NCBI RefSeq assembly: GCF_029961025.1
Contig: NZ_JASBVP010000007.1
Span: forward strand, 1 to 64,000
Direction of reading: 5' to 3'
Source of the DNA: Mycobacterium sp.
GTDB lineage: Bacteria > Actinomycetota > Actinomycetes > Mycobacteriales > Mycobacteriaceae
Length of the DNA: 64,000 nucleotides
This document shows, in pieces, positions 9,184 through 17,445 of the stretch. Position 1 is the first letter of the stretch, and every line of letters begins with the position of its first letter. A program made the translations under genes and the position numbers. Under the pieces are notes generated by a model, which was not told where the DNA came from, did not search any database, and saw only the letters and a list, made by a program, of their open reading frames with translations.

Positions 9184-9294
9184 ACTCTCCTAACCCTGCC
9201 CATCGTATCCAGGTCCCGACGTGGCGGGCCACCAAACCGGCGCTCGTGCGCACCGCCGCCACTCATCGCCACCGCACCTGCGGCCCATGGTCCA

Positions 9295-10478
9295 TCATTT
9301 AAGGGCCTCGCCGACTTTGCCCAAGGTGGCCAATCCACCGACAACCAAGGCACCCAGGATCCCAAGCAGGCTTCGCTATGCTCCGGTGGCGGGTGCACTT
9401 CAGGGGCGTGAAGCTCAGGGATGTGCAGCGTGATTGGCGGGCCGGGCGTCATCGAGGGCGGTGCTGGCGCGGTATCGCCTGGGTTGTCCAGTGGGGCGAA
9501 CAATGGAGGCTCGCTGGGGTGGACGTCGAACCCCGGGGACGACGGGTTCTGCAGCCACGGCGGCAAGGGCGGATGGTCGAGCACGGTTGGAGGTATCGCT
9601 ACGGGAAGGTGGTTGGCGTCTGGTGGGGGAACGGCGGTAACGGGGGGATGAGCTAGCATCGACGACAGCTCGGGCGGAGGACTGATCACCGACGCCGATC
9701 CCGGACCGGCTGGCGCGCCTGGTGCGGCTGCCGGCGGCCCGGCCAGCTTTGGAAAGTTCAGCTCGCCACCCCTGGCGGGATTAACGTGAAGCTTAACGTT
9801 TTCGCCGTGCGGAAGAGTGACGTCCATTGTCGTCCCCCATTTTTCGCTCTGGCCTATCCTCACGATGGTTCCATCCGGGAGCTGACGCTCTATTCCTGTT
9901 CCACCCCGATACGGAGTTTCAAAGGTGTGGTCTGTCGCGCCTTTGCTAATCCAGTCCCAGAATTGGCGGAGATCATCTTCACTGCGGACCTCCCGGATGC
10001 CAGGAGCGCCTCGTCCATTTTCTGGGCGTTCTCGCGGTCATGTTCGACCATTGCCGCGACCCGGTGCCGGATGAAGTTGCGGTGCTGTTGAGCTTCCGCC
10101 AGGCGTTTAGCGTATTCGGCGTCGTTGGCGATGGTGCCGGTATAGGTGACGGTATAGTGCGGCCCGACCGAAAACCCCGCCTCACGCACCTCGCGCACCG
10201 CATCCAGCACCGTGTGGCGGCTGGCGGTCATCTGCTCGAAGGCGGCCACGCACACCTTCTCACCCGCACGCAACGGGTCGATCGCGCCGAGGCTCACCCG
10301 CTGCAGGTCGCGCTGGCGGGCGTCCAGGTCGGCGTGCTGCGCTTGTCCCGTCCATTCGGTGCCGCCGGGGTGCTGCGCGGCGTCGCGGGCCGCGGTGAAG
10401 GTGCGCTCCAGCCAGTCGGCGGCGCGACGAAAATAGTCCGCGGAGTCCAAATAGTGCTGGAAGCTGGCGGACTCCACC
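9295..10478 (-). pseudogene. Type VII substrate-like large protein of cassette A, broken
   Basis: The conserved N-terminal region (VESASFQHYLDSADYFRRAA onward, 10004-10478) matches cassette B. At about 10000 the frame shifts and a shortened middle region continues as REVRSEDDLRQFWDW, YRGGTGIERQLPDGTIV, then GTTMDVTLPHGENVKLHVN, followed by a proline-rich linker. A further frameshift near 9378 separates the real C-terminus RSLLGILGALVVGGLATLGK (stop at 9295), which parallels the hydrophobic end of the cassette B protein. The true 5' end and any small ESX partner are missing; the open frame from 10479 to 10711 is unrelated. Confidence 0.75.
10004..10478. repeat. 475-bp near-identical repeat, copy 1
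   Basis: This matches 12566-13040 at a constant offset of 2562 bp, with the only differences I noticed (two substitutions) near the low-coordinate edge. It encodes the shared N-terminal region of the cassette A and B large proteins. Such identity inside otherwise diverged genes indicates recent duplication or gene conversion. Confidence 0.9.
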
Positions 10479-11037
10479 AACAACGGAGTTGCGTCCAGGG
10501 AGTGGTGTACGAGCCCTGAGGTCGGCGGGTGTGTCGTAGCGTCCCGTGTCGACAGGGCCGTGACATGGTTGTCCTCGCGTTGCTGTCCTTCGATTGACTT
10601 TTGCTCGTCGTTTCGAACGATCACGCGATGACCGCCCGCTATCCGGCCTACGACATGCCTAGCAGCAGCAACACGCTGTACACCACGCTCTTGGACCCCC
10701 TTGCATCCCATTAGTTTTCAGGTGCCGTTGACAAACGTCCGTTAATGCTTCTGAGGAACGCCCGCTGAAGATCGTTGCTGAGCCGGGCGATATCGGGCCA
10801 CCACAGCCGGGACCGAGGACACCGCCGTCAACCGACGCTGCTCGGTAGCGAGATCATCAGCTTGCCCTGTCACGGTTTCGCTATCTGCACCGGTCTGCCA
10901 ACCCCGCGGCCAAAGCAATCGAAGAAAAATTGCAGCAGAGCGCCGGGTTGACCGCTTCGCTTGCGGCGCTTTACATTACCCAGCCACTGGAGGCTTAGCT
11001 CGATCGAGCTTGGCGCGCTGGGTCTTTCCAGTAAACG
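10479..11037. other. Junction region with gene remnants
   Basis: 10736-10795 on the minus strand is a relic of the last ~20 codons of the 200-aa gene family at 8025 (LxRAFLRSIN-type end). A plus-strand frame at about 10880-10998 reads SANPAAKAIEEKLQQSAGL and ITQPLEA then stop, which looks like the tail of an unidentified protein. Nothing complete is present. Confidence 0.45.
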
Positions 11038-11445
11038 TCATCCACCTCGGATCGCGGCTCTTCGCTCTTCCTCATGTCGTGCGATCTTTTTGCCTCGCTC
11101 TGTTGAGAGCGCAGCCTTTCTGCCTTTGGCGGTGAGGTTCAGCCAAAAAGAAAACGCCCATCCTGGCCTATGCTGATGGTGAATAACGTAGGCGTCGTAC
11201 ATTTCTCGCATCCACTGATCGTGTGACTCGGGTACGAATTGCGAGTTGTCACCGAGGTATCCCACTTCCATCAGGGCATCGCTTACGAGACACCGGATCG
11301 ACTCCAGCGTTTCGTCCAACAGTTCTTGCTCTGATGCCGACGGATACTGCTGCTTGACCTCCGAATGAATACCTGCAAGATTTACCGGGCCAACGAGACC
11401 GTCGAGGAGTATTTCCTCACATAGCTTTTCCCGGGCTGTGCTCAT
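11038..11445 (-). CDS. Small conserved protein of type VII cassette B (immunity candidate)
   Basis: This protein of about 135 aa is paralogous to the product of 8749-9183 (shared EEILLDGLV, YDAYVIHH, GWAFSFWLNLTAKG, LSTERGKKIA). The ATG at 11445 is chosen because the paralogue begins at the corresponding place; the frame extends further upstream without homology. It follows the cassette B large gene, separated by the 78-codon frame at 11451-11687. No catalytic motif, signal peptide or membrane helix is seen. Confidence 0.65.
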   Translation of the reverse strand: MSTAREKLCEEILLDGLVGPVNLAGIHSEVKQQYPSASEQELLDETLESIRCLVSDALMEVGYLGDNSQFVPESHDQWMREMYDAYVIHHQHRPGWAFSFWLNLTAKGRKAALSTERGKKIARHEEERRAAIRGG

Positions 11446-11450
11446 TTCGC

Positions 11451-11687
11451 TTAATCCTTGCCTTTGGTCCTGCAGTTTGCGTGACGCACATGTCCGGAGC
11501 ATCCCGATGCGTCCAGCGCTGTCCGGAGGGAATTTTCGTCGAGACAAGTGACCCTGCTGGTCAGAAACGGTCCTACGGTCAGCTGAGCCAGGTTATCGAC
11601 ATGATGAGGCAGCGCAGCCGCAGCCGACAATACTGTCGCCAGTCTGCCCTGCACCGCCACGAGTTCATTGCCGGCCAGCGCCGTCAC
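11451..11687 (-). pseudogene. Probable N-terminal remnant of a cassette accessory gene
   Basis: This 78-codon frame overlaps the stop of the cassette B large gene by 4 bp (ATGA). LPHHVDNLAQLTVGPF loosely resembles ARHVDGLVQLRPEQLPGW of the 200-aa protein at 8025-8627, after which the frame loses resemblance. I read it as the truncated start of that gene family; it could also be a genuine small protein. Confidence 0.4.
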
Positions 11688-13078
11688 GATGTCAACCCCT
11701 TGAGTCCCTCACCCAATGTAGCCAACCCCCCTACAACTATGCCGCCCAATACTGCAAGTAGGCCCTGCTGTTGCTGCGGTGTCATATGGGCTTCCGGTCC
11801 ATACAGCTCAGGCATGTGCAGTGTGATCGGTGGTCCCGCCGGCGGCGGCACCGACAACGAAATGGGGTCATCCCACGGAGCGATCGGTGGCGGCTCGCTT
11901 GGTGTGAGATGAAACCCAGGTGGGGACGGGTCCCGCAGCCACGGCGGCAGCGGCGGATGGTCAAGCACCGTGGGAGGTATGGCCACCGGCGGGTGATCGG
12001 CCTGGACCGGTGGAGCCGCAGCCGACGGATGAGCCAGCTGCGGAGGCAAAGACGGCGGCGGACTGATCAGCGGCGCTGTGCCTGGGGCGGGTAGTGCGCC
12101 AGGACCCGCGCCAGTTGCCGGCAGGTTGGGTACGCCGCCTCTCATGGGATTGACGTGAAGTCTCGTGTAATCGCCGTTGGGAAACTGGACATCCATCGTC
12201 GGCCCGTATTCGTCGCTCGGCCCTAACCCGACGAGTGTTCCGTCGGGCAGCTGCCGCATGATTCCGTCTCCTCCTCGGTACGGCTTGCTTGGGATAAATG
12301 TCGGTGCATTGGCTGACGACCAGTCCCAGAACTTGCGTAAATCTTCCGGGCTGCGGACCTCAAGGTAATTAGGGCGGCTCCCTTGAGGAAGGTCCTTGAT
12401 CGCCTCACGCAGATCCTCAGCTGTCCGACCGGGATCAGGTGGCGGTGCGGGGTCTCGCTTCCAGGTTCTGTCGACGGGGTGGGCCTGCTTGCGATCGTCG
12501 TCGTCGACAACACTGTCGTCCGGGATGGTTTTCGGCTCATCGAAGGTGAAGGTCTCCAGCCCGGAGAGCGCCTCGTCCATCTTCTGGGCGTTGTCGCGGT
12601 CATGTTCGACCATTGCCGCGACCCGGTGCCGGATGAAGTTGCGGTGCTGTTGAGCTTCCGCCAGGCGTTTAGCGTATTCGGCGTCGTTGGCGATGGTGCC
12701 GGTATAGGTGACGGTATAGTGCGGCCCGACCGAAAACCCCGCCTCACGCACCTCGCGCACCGCATCCAGCACCGTGTGGCGGCTGGCGGTCATCTGCTCG
12801 AAGGCGGCCACGCACACCTTCTCACCCGCACGCAACGGGTCGATCGCGCCGAGGCTCACCCGCTGCAGGTCGCGCTGGCGGGCGTCCAGGTCGGCGTGCT
12901 GCGCTTGTCCCGTCCATTCGGTGCCGCCGGGGTGCTGCGCGGCGTCGCGGGCCGCGGTGAAGGTGCGCTCCAGCCAGTCGGCGGCGCGACGAAAATAGTC
13001 CGCGGAGTCCAAATAGTGCTGGAAGCTGGCGGACTCCACCTCCGGCAGCGACGGCAGCTCGGCTGGCTCCGCGAGCAT
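11684..13078 (-). CDS. Large type VII (ESX) substrate-like protein, cassette B
   Basis: This 464-aa protein has a long helical N-terminus (15-200; FQHYLDSADYFRRAADWLER, DAVREVREAGFSVGPHYTVT), resembling the WXG/Esp-type domains of ESX substrates. A middle domain (about 225-320) contains SPEDLRKFWDWSS, PYRGGDGIMRQLPDGTLVGL and TMDVQFPNGDYTRLHVN; the LPDGTxVGL...DV...HVN pattern recalls modules at the ends of polymorphic toxins. A proline-rich linker (320-435) and a short glycine-rich hydrophobic C-terminus (LLAVLGGIVVGGLATLG) complete it. It overlaps the upstream small ESX-like gene by ATGA. Secretion and toxicity are inferred; no catalytic residues can be assigned. Confidence 0.7.
   Translation of the reverse strand: MLAEPAELPSLPEVESASFQHYLDSADYFRRAADWLERTFTAARDAAQHPGGTEWTGQAQHADLDARQRDLQRVSLGAIDPLRAGEKVCVAAFEQMTASRHTVLDAVREVREAGFSVGPHYTVTYTGTIANDAEYAKRLAEAQQHRNFIRHRVAAMVEHDRDNAQKMDEALSGLETFTFDEPKTIPDDSVVDDDDRKQAHPVDRTWKRDPAPPPDPGRTAEDLREAIKDLPQGSRPNYLEVRSPEDLRKFWDWSSANAPTFIPSKPYRGGDGIMRQLPDGTLVGLGPSDEYGPTMDVQFPNGDYTRLHVNPMRGGVPNLPATGAGPGALPAPGTAPLISPPPSLPPQLAHPSAAAPPVQADHPPVAIPPTVLDHPPLPPWLRDPSPPGFHLTPSEPPPIAPWDDPISLSVPPPAGPPITLHMPELYGPEAHMTPQQQQGLLAVLGGIVVGGLATLGEGLKGLTS
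12566..13040. repeat. 475-bp near-identical repeat, copy 2
   Basis: This is the intact counterpart of 10004-10478, coding for the N-terminal helical region of the cassette B substrate. Sequence identity stops abruptly at both ends. Confidence 0.9.
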
Positions 13079-13383
13079 CAGAGTCTCTCGGAGTCGCCCA
13101 CCGCGGCCAGCTGGGCCGCCGATGCGGCTTCGTTGCTCTCCAAGCTCTCCGCGGTGTGGGTGAGGCCCTCCGTAATGCAGCGCTGGCGGGTGCTTCCCGT
13201 CGTCAGGGCTTTAGCGGTGGCGGCGCGGTATCGGTTGGACCGCCCGGCGGCGGATTGCCAGGTCGACACCGCCGGGTTCAGCGGGGATGTGACCGCCGAC
13301 AGCTCGGCTGCCCTCCCCGCGGACTGGGCGGCCTCCACGCGCAGACCGGCGGGGTCGACCTTCAGTGAGCTCACGGTGAGCAT
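13078..13383 (-). CDS. Small EspC/DUF2580-like ESX partner protein, cassette B
   Basis: This 101-aa all-helical protein (LKVDPAGLRVEAAQSAGRAA, AVSTWQSAAGRSNRYRAATA) has the size, the W-x-S central turn and the alanine-rich helices of ESX-1 secretion-associated EspC/DUF2580 proteins. It lies immediately upstream of, and overlaps by 4 bp, the large substrate gene, the usual small-then-large ESX substrate order. I do not see a clear YxxxD/E export signal in this copy. Confidence 0.7.
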   Translation of the reverse strand: MLTVSSLKVDPAGLRVEAAQSAGRAAELSAVTSPLNPAVSTWQSAAGRSNRYRAATAKALTTGSTRQRCITEGLTHTAESLESNEAASAAQLAAVGDSERL

Positions 13384-13686
13384 GCCCGGATTGTAGCCGT
13401 CGTAATTATCGGAGGGAAACGGCCGGCTGGCGGAGCAGGCGACAATGCGACGAACCCGGGCACCAGGCGCGCAGGCGAGGTTTCAGCGTCGGTCTGCGAG
13501 CTGGCGGTTGCCAGGAATACGGGACCAGTTCGACGGGAGTTTTGCCATGGGCATGGGACAACCCGTTTGCCAGGGCGGATTCCAGTGAATGTCGCAACGG
13601 GACGGTTGCAACACTGGTGGAGGGTCTGCCAGGTGGCCGACCGCCTTTGGGACTTCGCGTGGCTTCTATGTTGATTCTGATATAAG
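13384..13686. other. Intergenic, no complete gene
   Basis: This region lies upstream of cassette B. A minus-strand relic EVPKAVGHLA at about 13630-13660 resembles EVPKAVGYLARYADG at about 48310-48390, so the sequence next to both HigB copies is also related. Confidence 0.45.
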
Positions 13687-14020
13687 ATGGGCATCGATCT
13701 GAAGCCCATCAGATGGCTTGGCACAACTCCCAACGACATCTGCGAGCAACGTCGCAAGGTTCGGTAGGAGTTTGGCCAGCAGCTGCTTTCGCGTGCAAAT
13801 GGGTCTGATGCCAAACAATTACAAACCGATAAGCGCCGTGGGCCCTGGCGCGTACGAGATACGAGCGCGAGATGCAAACGGCATCGCCCGGCTCATCGAC
13901 GTTGCGAAGTTCCACGACATGATTTGCGTCCTTCACGTCTTCACGAAAAAGCCGCAGCGGACACCGAAGGCTGATATCGATCTGGCCAGGAAGCGGTATA
14001 GAGAGGCAAAAGATGGCTGA
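13687..14020 (+). pseudogene. higB-like: HigB/RelE-type toxin gene with internal deletion and frameshift
   Basis: The ATG at 13687 begins MGIDLKPIRWLGTTPNDICE, the expected start of a phage-derived Gp49-like HigB toxin, but this frame stops at the TAG within 13741-13770. The rest, NVARFGRSLASSCFRVQMGL through GAYEIRARDANGIARLIDVA and KADIDLARKRYREAKDG, lies in another frame ending at 14020. A short deletion between CE and NVAR explains the break. The toxin overlaps the antitoxin start by 8 bp, as in intact higBA operons. It is probably inactive. Confidence 0.75.
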
Positions 14021-14032
14021 CAGCGTGTTCTA
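13735..14032. repeat. 298-bp repeat containing HigB C-terminus, copy 1
   Basis: This is nearly identical to 48391-48688 at constant offset; I noticed one substitution (GATCTG versus GACCTG). It covers the toxin C-terminal part and the first six codons of the antitoxin. Confidence 0.88.
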
Positions 14033-14618
14033 CGACCTCGCTGAGACCTCGGAGGAGGCGGCCAACCTCACCGCGCGCGGCCTGTTGATGATCGCCATTG
14101 AGCAGCGAATCAGGGAAGAGGGTTGGACGCAGACCGAAGCTGCCGCGCGTCTTCATGTGGCCCAGCCACGAGTTTCGGACCTGCTGAACGGAAAGATCAG
14201 CAAGTTCAGCCTCGACGCGCTGGTCAACATGCTCGCACCGGTTGGGCTGACAATCGACCTTCGACCGGTTGCACGCCCACCGGTGGCAACGGCGAAGAAA
14301 GTCAAACGCGCCGGCCGCGACATCGCTGAACCGCTCGGGATATCCCCACAGCGAGTGAGTCAACTGACCAACAACTGGGCGGTAAAGCACACATCCAACT
14401 CAGTGAAACGGATCGCAACAAGCGCGCCCATCGATAAACTCTTCGACGATGGCGAGCGGTCGGACCCCACGCATGCCAAATTCTCGGAAAGCACCTTCCA
14501 GTACCTGAATCGCGTTGACCAACCAGCCTTGTCGTGCGCGCGTTCTCTACTAGAAGACTGGTTCAAGGAGTACCCGGCTGGTTCGCGGGAAGACCGACCT
14601 CCGCAACCGATTCCGTGA
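14013..14618 (+). CDS. HigA-like XRE antitoxin fused to unrelated downstream sequence
   Basis: Residues 1-95 form an XRE/HTH antitoxin of the HTH_37 type: RGLLMIAIEQRIREEGWTQT, EAAARLHVAQPRVSDLLNGK, SLDALVNMLAPVGLTIDL. This is the normal partner of the preceding HigB. After about residue 100 the frame runs through a degenerate second helix-turn-helix-like piece (ISPQRVSQLTN) and then through the start of the next, nuclease-like pseudogene (FSESTFQYLNRVD). The real antitoxin probably ended near residue 100-110, so this 201-aa frame is likely a chimera made by small deletions. Confidence 0.6.
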   Translation: MADSVFYDLAETSEEAANLTARGLLMIAIEQRIREEGWTQTEAAARLHVAQPRVSDLLNGKISKFSLDALVNMLAPVGLTIDLRPVARPPVATAKKVKRAGRDIAEPLGISPQRVSQLTNNWAVKHTSNSVKRIATSAPIDKLFDDGERSDPTHAKFSESTFQYLNRVDQPALSCARSLLEDWFKEYPAGSREDRPPQPIP

Positions 14619-14947
14619 CTCAGATGAAAGTCAGCATGTCGGCGCATGGTGGGAGCTTTACGTCTACACGCTTTATCGCCAGCTGGGCTACGACGTCGTC
14701 GTCCACCCGAACGTACCCCATAGCCCGAAGAACCCAGATTTCTTAGTCACTCGCGGACTTACCAGCATGTACATCGAATGCACGGTCGTGTTTCCGCAAG
14801 ATCGGAGCACCGAAAACCGCACGCCAGGTACTCAAGAGTGGATACACGACTGCATCAACGAGGTTGAAAAAAGGAACTTCTTCATCGGGCTCCACTACGA
14901 AATTTCCGGCACGCAACGTCCCAAGAAAAGCGAGATCACTTTGGGCT
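14460..14947 (+). pseudogene. Nuclease-like gene, frameshifted and cut by an IS3 element
   Basis: In two frames this reads SESTFQYLNRVDQPAL, LLEDWFKEYPAG, then after a shift near 14590 FRDSDESQHVGAWWELYVYT, YDVVVHPNVPHSPKNPDFLV, SMYIECTVVFPQDRSTENR, EWIHDCINEVEKRNFFIGLH and KKSEIT. The NPDFLV...YIEC arrangement resembles a PD-(D/E)xK nuclease fold in which the last lysine is replaced by threonine. The 3' part is removed at 14948 by the IS3 element. The function is unknown. Confidence 0.6.
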
Positions 14948-14971
14948 TGACCCCGTTTGGTGGACACAGGG

Positions 14972-15849
14972 TCAGGCGGCTTGTGCCGTCTGAGTGAGTC
15001 GGTCTTCGAACTCGACCGGCCTCATCATAACGAGGGCCGAGTGACGCCTGCGTCGGTTATAGACCCGCTCGATCCAATCGCCCACGGCGAGCTTGGCGGC
15101 CGTCTTGGTTGGCCACAGGTATCGATCGTAGAACTCGACTTTCAGTGTGGCCCAAAACGATTCCTGCTGGGCGTTGTCCCAACACACCGCGGTGCGGCCC
15201 ACTGAACGAGCCAGGTTGTGCTCGCGGGCGAACCGCGCGAGCTGTGCTGAGGTGTATTGGCAGCCGCGGTCGGCGTGCAACACGACCTGCTCGGCGAGCT
15301 CGCCGCGCATCGCCACAGCCATCGCCAGGGCGGCCTGGACCAGATCGGTGTGCAGGTACTCGTCGATGGCCCAGCCGATTACCCGCCGTGAGCAGCCGTC
15401 GCGGACGGCGCACAGATAAAGCCAGCCCTCACCCGTGCGCAGATAGGTGATATCGCTGGTCACACTTGGTTGAGGATCCCGGTGTCGAAACGACGCTTGA
15501 CCAGGTCTTTAGGCACCGCAGCATCCAGGTCAACCACCGTGGTGGCCGGTGCGAACCGCCGCGGGCAGATCCCGGCCAAACCCTGGCGGCGCAGTGAGGC
15601 CGCCACCGTCTTGCGCGAGACCCGCTCACCGTCGTCACGCAGATCGGCCAGAATCCGCGGCGCCCCATACACCCCGTCAGAGGCCTTATGGAATGCCGCC
15701 ACCTTGGCGTCCAGCTCGGCGCGCCGCTGCTGTGCCGGAGTCGGTCCGCGATCGCGGGATTTACGCCACTTGTAGTAGCCCGAGCGCGACACCTCCAGCA
15801 GTTCGCACATCCGCTTAACCGGGTAGGTGGCCTTCTCCGCCTCGATCAC
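14972..15849 (-). pseudogene. IS3 OrfB transposase with single-base frameshift
   Basis: The first part (15460-15849) has MCELLEVSRSGYYKW and DGVYGAPRILADLRDDGERV; the second part (14972-15463) has SDITYLRTGEGWLYLCAVRD (first D of the DDE core), VVLHADRGCQYTSAQLARFA (second D) and CWDNAQQESFWATLK (E). The break is at about 15461-15463, where AACCAAGTGTGACC lacks one G relative to the expected NQVWTSDI coding sequence. All catalytic residues are otherwise present. Confidence 0.85.
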
Positions 15850-15860
15850 CCGGTAGGCTT

Positions 15861-16160
15861 CTACCGGTTGTGTTCGGAGACGAAGAAGGCCGCGGCTTTT
15901 TTTAAAAGCTCACGGTCCAAACGTAATTCGGCGTTCTCTTTACGCAGACGCTCCAACTCCGCGCGTTCATCAGCATCTAACACCGCGCCAGTATCACCAG
16001 CCGCAGCCGCCTGGCGTTGGAGGCGCACCCAACGCCCCAGCACTTGATCACCCACACCAATCTCAGCCGCCACGTGAGCCACCGGGCGGCCGGTCTCAAT
16101 CACCAGGCGGCCAGCCTGCTCCCGAAACTCCGGGGTGTACTTGCGGCGCTTGCCCGACAT
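15861..16160 (-). CDS. IS3-family OrfA
   Basis: This 99-aa helix-turn-helix protein (RRKYTPEFREQAGRLVIETG, VAHVAAEIGVGDQVLGRWV) has a heptad-rich C-terminus (ADERAELERLRKENAELRLD). It is the first frame of the IS at 14948-16221. The C-terminal KKAAAFFVSEHN overlaps an A-rich slippery-like run near 15895-15905, where IS3 elements normally frameshift into OrfB. Confidence 0.85.
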   Translation of the reverse strand: MSGKRRKYTPEFREQAGRLVIETGRPVAHVAAEIGVGDQVLGRWVRLQRQAAAAGDTGAVLDADERAELERLRKENAELRLDRELLKKAAAFFVSEHNR

Positions 16161-16373
16161 ACGGACATCCTTCCCGCGGGACCAGCAGTCCCGCCAGTCA
16201 GGTGTCCACCATCAGGGGTCAACCCCAAAACCCCGCCGCTGGGCGGTCAGGGGAGTCGCTGCTGGTGGGTCGGGCAGCCGCAACAACGCAACCTAATGAG
16301 TTGTTGCCTCGGCATGCCCGCTGTTCGGGTTGGTCGCACACAGAACCGTTTACGGGACACTGGGCAGCGGCGG

Positions 16374-16697
16374 TTAGCCTTGGCGGTTCCAGTCGACGAT
16401 CCTCATGCGCACATCGACACCTGCGCCGAGTTTTTGTTGAAGGCCGCGCAGAAAACCCCACTGATGCGCCACCTCGGCGGCCAGACGCCGGCACACCTGC
16501 TCCACCACATCAACCGACTGGTGCGGATAATCCAGTTCCGAATCGCGCTCCAGGGTCTCGGCGGCTGACGCCACCGGCCTGTCGTTCTCCAGCAGGATCA
16601 CCGCGATCTGGCGTCGGTCTATCGCCACCACCCAGCGCATCCCCTCCGGCAACTCCGGCAGGGCTGAGGCGGTTTCACCGTTGGGCGCGTAGGTCAT
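16374..16697 (-). CDS. Conserved trailing protein of type VII cassette C
   Basis: This 107-aa soluble protein starts at the ATG at 16697, which overlaps the preceding stop (ATGA) and matches the start of its paralogue at 53009-53329. The two share LPELPEGMRWVV, VCRRLAAEV, HQWGFLR, LQQKLGAG and DVRM, IVDWN, making this the best conserved protein between cassettes C and D although the genes between it and the substrate differ. No known fold is recognised. Conservation independent of the variable parts suggests a general cassette function, such as a chaperone or adaptor for the shared N-terminal region. Confidence 0.75.
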   Translation of the reverse strand: MTYAPNGETASALPELPEGMRWVVAIDRRQIAVILLENDRPVASAAETLERDSELDYPHQSVDVVEQVCRRLAAEVAHQWGFLRGLQQKLGAGVDVRMRIVDWNRQG

Positions 16698-16976
16698 GTG
16701 CGCTGCCGCTGCCGTTTGCGGTGAGCCCTGATCCAATTGAAGGCCACACCACCGGCTGCTACCGCCAACACGGCCAGGTTGACATACCGGTGTTTCGGAC
16801 TGTCTATGGCGTCAAATATCAACATCGTTGCGAGAACAGCCAGAATGCAGTATTGGACGATGCGCTGCCGATGTACGGATTGCTGATGGTTGCGCGCTGC
16901 GGCGGGCAGCGACCATCGAACCGACGCCTATGGCCAATCCGACCGTCACGGCTGCAACGACAAGCACTGAGAACAT
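16694..16976 (-). pseudogene. Second, frameshifted membrane protein (orphan immunity-like gene)
   Basis: The ATG at 16976 begins MFSVLVVAAVTVGLAIGVGS; after a frameshift near 16880-16900 the frame continues QRIVQYCILAVLATMLIFDA, SPKHRYVNLAVLAVAAGG and VAFNWIRAHRKRQRQRT, stopping at 16694. It has the same three-helix layout and a basic tail like the intact membrane protein at 17146-17445. Its ATG overlaps the displaced substrate C-terminus and its stop overlaps the next gene (ATGA), so it once formed part of the operon. Confidence 0.65.
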
Positions 16977-17154
16977 CTTTCACACTCGTTGAGCCTGTCG
17001 ATGCTGTCCCAGAGGCCGCCGATACCAGCAAGAATCGCCGCAGTTGTGCCACCCGCCGTTGGCACTTCGCCAGCGATACCGGAGGAGATGCCGGCGGCAC
17101 CGCCGACACCAATCGTCGTGTCTTTCGCTATCTCGCAGGACGAACCTACCTTTG
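16946..17154 (-). pseudogene. Displaced (orphan) C-terminal domain of a type VII substrate
   Basis: In a frame without its own clear start this reads STKVGSSCEIAKDTTIGVGG, AAGISSGIAGEVPTAGGTTA, AILAGIGGLWDSIDRLNECE and stops at 16946. It parallels the C-terminus of the cassette C substrate (CSTGDEAAILAEAIAGAVGI, ILAGLAGVADAVNEIGKCGE) in its leading cysteine, glycine/alanine-rich hydrophobic body and final NE...C. Its last codons overlap the start of the second membrane gene. This is the layout of orphan toxin tips in polymorphic toxin loci. Confidence 0.6.
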
Positions 17155-17445
17155 TGGAGTACTTCTGAGTCTGTTCTTGCGTAGCACCCTCAGTGAGGTG
17201 ACAACCAATGCCCCGGCAAGTGCGATTAGCAAATACCGAAAGTTATCTTTTACGGCGATAAATTTGACAACGAAAACGGCCGCCATTAACAGCATTATGT
17301 AGGCGCTCAGTAAGTGTGAGCGTCGCGACGCTTCCGCACTGCTGAGGGCGCGGCGCTTGACAGTCCTCGTTAGCGCCACGCCGCCGATAAGTCCGAGCGC
17401 TACAACGACTGCCAGAACAAGGATCATCCCTGTTATTCCCCACAT
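17146..17445 (-). CDS. Three-helix membrane protein next to substrate C-terminus (immunity candidate)
   Basis: This 99-aa protein has hydrophobic segments near 5-28 (MILVLAVVVALGLIGGVAL), 48-65 (LLSAYIMLLMAAVFVVKF) and 70-88 (LLIALAGALVVTSLRVL). The ATG at 17445 lies inside the substrate gene and overlaps its last codons by 13 bp, so translation is coupled. A small membrane protein encoded directly after a substrate with a hydrophobic, glycine-rich tip would suit an immunity protein against a membrane-active toxin; this is inference from arrangement. Confidence 0.65.
   Translation of the reverse strand: MWGITGMILVLAVVVALGLIGGVALTRTVKRRALSSAEASRRSHLLSAYIMLLMAAVFVVKFIAVKDNFRYLLIALAGALVVTSLRVLRKNRLRSTPQR

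Larger units (their letters stand above)
14948..16221 (-). mobile_element. IS3-family insertion sequence with both ends
   Basis: The element is 1274 bp. Its ends are inverted repeats sharing TGACCCC, three variable bases and TGGTGGACAC. OrfA is intact and OrfB carries a one-base frameshift. I could not find matching 3-bp target repeats (left GCT, right ACC), so one flank may have been rearranged after insertion. Confidence 0.85.

Noticed and set aside
10479..10711. N-terminal extension of the cassette A substrate
   Set aside because: The frame is open, but the residues do not resemble the cassette B start and identity stops sharply at 10478.
16819..17112. 97-aa minus-strand open frame
   Set aside because: The neighbouring frames instead give a substrate-like tip and a membrane protein homologous to adjacent genes, so this longer frame is the shadow.
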